A stretch of 9,473 nucleotides of DNA from Syntrophomonadaceae bacterium (GTDB lineage Bacteria > Bacillota > Ch66 > Ch109). A program made the position numbers and the translations under genes. The notes beneath the pieces are model-generated. The model saw only the letters and a list, made by a program, of their open reading frames with translations. It ran no database searches and had not been told where the DNA came from. Below, one piece after another: positions 7,519 to 9,473 of this stretch (its first letter is position 1; the number at the start of each line of letters is the position of its first letter). The DNA is taken from NCBI GenBank assembly GCA_012512295.1, contig JAAZDI010000308.1, forward strand, positions 1 to 9,473, written 5' to 3'.

Positions 7519-7520
7519 TT

Positions 7521-8297
7521 ATGGCTGAACCTAAAATAAAGCAACCCTGGCTTCGGTATAAACAGCAGGGGGATATTTCGGCAAGAGATGACCTGATTAC
7601 CCAATATGTTTATTTGGTCAGGCAGGTAGCTGGTCGGTTGAGCATGGGACTTTCATCCCAGGTCGAGCTGGATGATCTAATCGGGAACGGAGTTCTTGGA
7701 TTATTAGATGCGATCGAAAAGTTCGATCCAACTAGAGGAGTAAAATTCGAAACTTACGCCGTTACCCGGATTAGAGGAGCAATATTAGATGGTCTGCGTG
7801 CTATGGATTGGGTCCCTCAATCAGTGCGCCAGAAAAGCAGAGTGTTAGAGAAAACATATCAAAAGCTGGAACAAGAATTAGCCAGACCAGCGAGTGACCA
7901 GGAAGTTGCGCAAGCATTAGGCCTAAACGATTTAGAATTTGATCGATTATTAATGGAAGTAAGTCATACATCCTTATTCTACCTTGAAGATATGTGGCTC
8001 GGTGAGTCGAGCGATGATGATTCCCTCCGTATTATCGATACCCTGGAGGATCCAACTATTGAAGAACCTACTGCCCGTTTAGAACATGAGGAGCTAAAAA
8101 ATCTCCTGGCAGAAGCAATAGATAAGCTGCCAGACCGAGAAAGACTAGTCATCTCATTATACTACTACGAAGCCCTAACCCTCAAAGAAATCGGAGCAGT
8201 CCTCGGATTATCCGAATCCCGCATATCTCAACTACATACCAAAGCCATCCTCCGACTACGCGGCCGCCTAAGCCGACAAAAAAAACGGATATTCTAG
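7521..8297 (+). CDS. sigD: Flagellar/motility RNA polymerase sigma factor SigD (FliA/WhiG family)
   Basis: This sigma-28-type factor directs transcription of late flagellar, motor and chemotaxis genes and is normally held by the anti-sigma factor FlgM, which is not in this window. Region 2 spans about 25-96, with ELDDLIGNGVLGLLDAIEKFD (50-69) and FETYAVTRIRGAILDGLR (76-93). Region 3 starts at about 98 (VPQSVRQKSR), with ASDQEVAQALGL near 124-135. Region 4 is about 200-250, with the -35-binding helix-turn-helix at 219-247. The 258-aa length is standard. ATG 7521 lies 2 nt after cheD, with GAGAGGG at 7504-7510 as ribosome site. Oddity: of the last 54 sense codons (8133-8294) 51 end in A or C, unlike the earlier part and all neighbours, although the protein stays fully SigD-like. 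A run of eight A (8278-8285) sits just before the stop. Confidence 0.97.
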   Translation: MAEPKIKQPWLRYKQQGDISARDDLITQYVYLVRQVAGRLSMGLSSQVELDDLIGNGVLGLLDAIEKFDPTRGVKFETYAVTRIRGAILDGLRAMDWVPQSVRQKSRVLEKTYQKLEQELARPASDQEVAQALGLNDLEFDRLLMEVSHTSLFYLEDMWLGESSDDDSLRIIDTLEDPTIEEPTARLEHEELKNLLAEAIDKLPDRERLVISLYYYEALTLKEIGAVLGLSESRISQLHTKAILRLRGRLSRQKKRIF

Positions 8298-8312
8298 GAG
8301 CACCGTATCTAA
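8296..8312 (+). repeat. Imperfect direct repeat, copy 1
   Basis: AGGAGCACCGTATCTAA starts inside the sigD stop codon. It recurs 106 bases further on at 8402-8417 with one C missing. No terminal inverted repeats or transposase accompany the pair. It could be the scar of an insertion or a tandem duplication whose interior has diverged. Confidence 0.55.
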
Positions 8313-8339
8313 AAGTCAGGAAAGAACTGGACAAACAAA

Positions 8340-8389
8340 AGTAGCACTTTAGCACCGCAGAAACTGTGTGAAAAGCAAGAGGTGCGACT
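8340..8389 (+). ncRNA. Possible structured RNA element upstream of the FapA gene
   Basis: AGTAGCAC (8340-8347) pairs with GTGCGACT (8382-8389) in seven of eight positions with one internal A-G mismatch. Inside it, CGCAG (8356-8360), loop AAA and CTGTG (8364-8368) form a small hairpin with one G-U pair. There is no downstream T run, so it is not a standard terminator. It may be a 5' leader structure or chance; the fold was judged by eye. Confidence 0.22.
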
Positions 8390-8395
8390 ATTAAG

Positions 8396-8458
8396 ATGAA
8401 AAGGAGCACGTATCTAACTATTTTTATTAAGGATAAAGTAACTGCCTGTAGGAGGTAG
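8396..8458 (+). CDS. Possible 20-codon leader ORF before the FapA gene
   Basis: ATG 8396 opens a short frame (MKRSTYLTIFIK..., ending CRR) that stops at TAG 8456-8458. The stop lies on the ribosome binding site of the next gene, which would suit coupling or a leader peptide. A possible ribosome site AGAGGTG (8378-8384) is 11 nt upstream. The ORF includes copy 2 of the direct repeat. The size is small enough to arise by chance, and I recognise no family. Confidence 0.18.
   Translation: MKRSTYLTIFIKDKVTACRR
8402..8417 (+). repeat. Imperfect direct repeat, copy 2
   Basis: AGGAGCACGTATCTAA repeats 8296-8312 with one C deleted. The sequence between the two copies (8313-8401) shares no further long similarity with what follows copy 2, so this is a flanking or dispersed pair, not an extended tandem array. 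Confidence 0.55.
8450..8456 (+). promoter_or_regulatory. Strong ribosome binding site that fixes the FapA start
   Basis: AGGAGGT sits 7 nt before ATG 8464, close to the ideal anti-16S match. It supports ATG 8464 as the start of the gene that runs off the right edge. Confidence 0.85.
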
Positions 8459-8463
8459 ACATA

Positions 8464-9473
8464 ATGAAGAAACCCTATATTGGCGTATCAATTGAACAAA
8501 ACAGCATGGCAGCTTACTTACAGGTTGAGACCGATGTTGAAGATAATTATCAGGTTGATATTCAGGAACTATTCGAAATGGCTTTAGAGCGTCTTCAAGA
8601 GAAAGGGGTAAAGTATGGGATTGATGAAGCGTCAGTGCGGGATGCGGTTTCAGTTCGACGTGGAGAAAAGGTACTAGTAGCGGTGGGCAAGCCCGTTGAG
8701 GAAGGTAAAGATGCGATTATTACTTATCATTACTTATCCGATAAAGAAAAAGCAGGACGACCGCAGGAGCGAGAAGATGGAACTGTTGATTTTTGGGATT
8801 TAAACTTGATTAACAATGTTCGAGCTGGTGATATTTTGGCGACCAAAACACCATCGGTTTCCGGAAGTCCAGGAATTACGGTTACTGGCCAGATTATAAA
8901 ACCGAAGCCAGTTAAAAACCCGAGTCTTCGTCGGGGTAAAAATACATCTTTGGAGAATAATGGTTTAAAGTTGGTTGCTACCCGAGACGGACATGTGGTA
9001 ACAACGGCCGATGGGGTAATTAGTGTTTTGCCAGTTTTAACCGTTAACGGAAATGTAGATGTGGCTACTGGCAACATATCATTTATCGGTGATATAGTAA
9101 TCCAGGGCAGCGTAAAACCCGGTTTTGCGGTCCGGGCTGAGAAAAATATAGAAGTCATGGGCAATGTTGAAGGGGGTTCCCTTTTGGCTGGTGGATCCAT
9201 TACGGTTAGAGGAGGCATCATCGGGCAGGGAAAGCACCGCGTCGTAGCTGGTGGCAACTTGTCGGCGCGATTTATCGAAAATGGCATGGTTCAGGCAAAA
9301 GGCGATATTTTAATTAATGACGCAATACTAAATAGTATAGTTATCGCTGGAGGACGGATCCAAGTAGAGGGCCGGCGGGGAACAATTGTCGGGGGCGAGA
9401 CGCGAGCCACCCTTGAAATAATAGCGAAAAATATCGGGTCACCCTTAACGCCTTTGACTCAGCTTGAAGTTGG
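8464..9473 (+). CDS. FapA/DUF342 family protein, 3' end outside window
   Basis: The frame is open from ATG 8464 to the window end (336 codons), so the C-terminus is missing. After a short alpha/beta N-terminal part (1-100) comes the family's signature region: DGTVDFWDLN (105-114), INNVRAGDILA (116-126), then P130-SVSG-S-PG and TVTGQ (139-143). From about 175 onward the sequence becomes Gly/Val/Ile-rich repeats (TVNGNVDV, IVIQGSVKPG, IEVMGNVEGG, SITVRGGIIG, IVIAGGRIQV), which look like rungs of a right-handed parallel beta-helix. This matches the FapA (flagellar assembly protein A, DUF342) family, usually 450-600 aa and cytoplasmic; its biochemical role is poorly defined. No signal peptide or membrane segment is visible. 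Its place just after sigD supports a motility link. It occupies the position of swrB in B. subtilis but is unrelated to it. Confidence 0.88.
   Translation, partial: MKKPYIGVSIEQNSMAAYLQVETDVEDNYQVDIQELFEMALERLQEKGVKYGIDEASVRDAVSVRRGEKVLVAVGKPVEEGKDAIITYHYLSDKEKAGRPQEREDGTVDFWDLNLINNVRAGDILATKTPSVSGSPGITVTGQIIKPKPVKNPSLRRGKNTSLENNGLKLVATRDGHVVTTADGVISVLPVLTVNGNVDVATGNISFIGDIVIQGSVKPGFAVRAEKNIEVMGNVEGGSLLAGGSITVRGGIIGQGKHRVVAGGNLSARFIENGMVQAKGDILINDAILNSIVIAGGRIQVEGRRGTIVGGETRATLEIIAKNIGSPLTPLTQLEV

Larger units (their letters stand above)
8298..8463. other. Non-coding gap between sigD and the FapA gene
   Basis: This 166-nt stretch is the only long gap in the window. It is rich in A and purines and contains most of a 17/16-nt direct repeat pair, a possible stem-loop (8340-8389), a possible 20-codon leader ORF (8396-8458) and the ribosome site of the next gene. 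I see no good SigA or SigD promoter and no hairpin followed by a T run, so whether sigD and the FapA gene share a transcript is undecided. I did not recognise a known riboswitch. Confidence 0.6.

Noticed and set aside
8133..8294. A diversity-generating retroelement variable repeat at the sigD 3' end
   Set aside because: No template repeat or reverse transcriptase is present, the altered positions are synonymous wobble bases, and the protein motif is conserved.
8182..8409. Hydrophobic minus-strand frame (75 codons) opposite the sigD end
   Set aside because: The A/C-rich wobble of sigD's tail creates Gly/Val/Leu codons on the other strand. No ribosome site or known family is visible, and the sense protein is clearly a real sigma region 4.
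8298..8463. An intrinsic terminator after sigD
   Set aside because: The pairings near 8340-8389 are not followed by a T run; the only T-rich tract (8420-8428) has no stem before it.
8730..9287. Minus-strand open frame of 185 codons opposite the FapA gene
   Set aside because: The + strand frame has a strong ribosome site and clear FapA/DUF342 signature; the antisense is Pro/Thr/Ser-rich with no domain.
1..9473. CRISPR array, insertion sequence, tRNA or rRNA gene, defence or biosynthetic cluster
   Set aside because: No regularly spaced repeats, transposase, conserved RNA-gene motif or accessory genes were seen; the window is a compact housekeeping motility operon.

Overview
The window carries a flagellar/chemotaxis operon of a motile Gram-positive (Bacillota) bacterium, most likely an anaerobic clostridial lineage. 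The order flhF-flhG-[PilZ]-cheB-cheA-cheW-cheC-cheD-sigD is the distal part of the fla/che operon known from Bacillus subtilis. CheC, CheD and SigD together point to Bacillota rather than Proteobacteria. Strong AGGAGG-type ribosome binding sites, GTG starts and moderate GC fit this. A PilZ gene between flhG and cheB, and a FapA/DUF342 gene after sigD in place of swrB, look more clostridial than bacillar. I cannot name the species.

Layout: every convincing gene is on the + strand. 1-972 is flhF, which stays open to the window's left edge and is probably 5'-truncated. 969-1853 is flhG, overlapping flhF by 4 nt. 1885-2583 is a YcgR/MotI-type PilZ protein. 2584-2661 is a gap that may hold a one-helix micro-ORF. 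Then come cheB (2662-3867), cheA (3908-5908), cheW (5921-6379), cheC (6413-7033), cheD (7033-7518) and sigD (7521-8297). The only sizeable non-coding stretch is 8298-8463. It holds the second arm of an imperfect direct repeat, a possible small RNA fold and a possible 20-codon leader ORF. A FapA/DUF342 gene starts at 8464 and runs off the right edge. I found no rRNA, tRNA, CRISPR, insertion sequence or convincing intrinsic terminator between genes.

How the genes fit together: FlhF (SRP-type GTPase) and FlhG (MinD-like ATPase) set flagellar position and number. The PilZ protein probably couples cyclic-di-GMP to motor braking. CheA and CheW form the receptor-kinase core. CheB (methylesterase) and CheD (deamidase) modify receptors, and CheC dephosphorylates CheY-P. 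SigD transcribes late flagellar and chemotaxis genes. All catalytic residues I checked are present.

The core is a standard system, not a new one. The best leads are at the edges: the last 54 sense codons of sigD end almost only in A or C (51 of 54), unlike the rest of the window; an imperfect 17/16-nt direct repeat lies just behind them; and a possible unannotated membrane micro-ORF sits between the PilZ gene and cheB.
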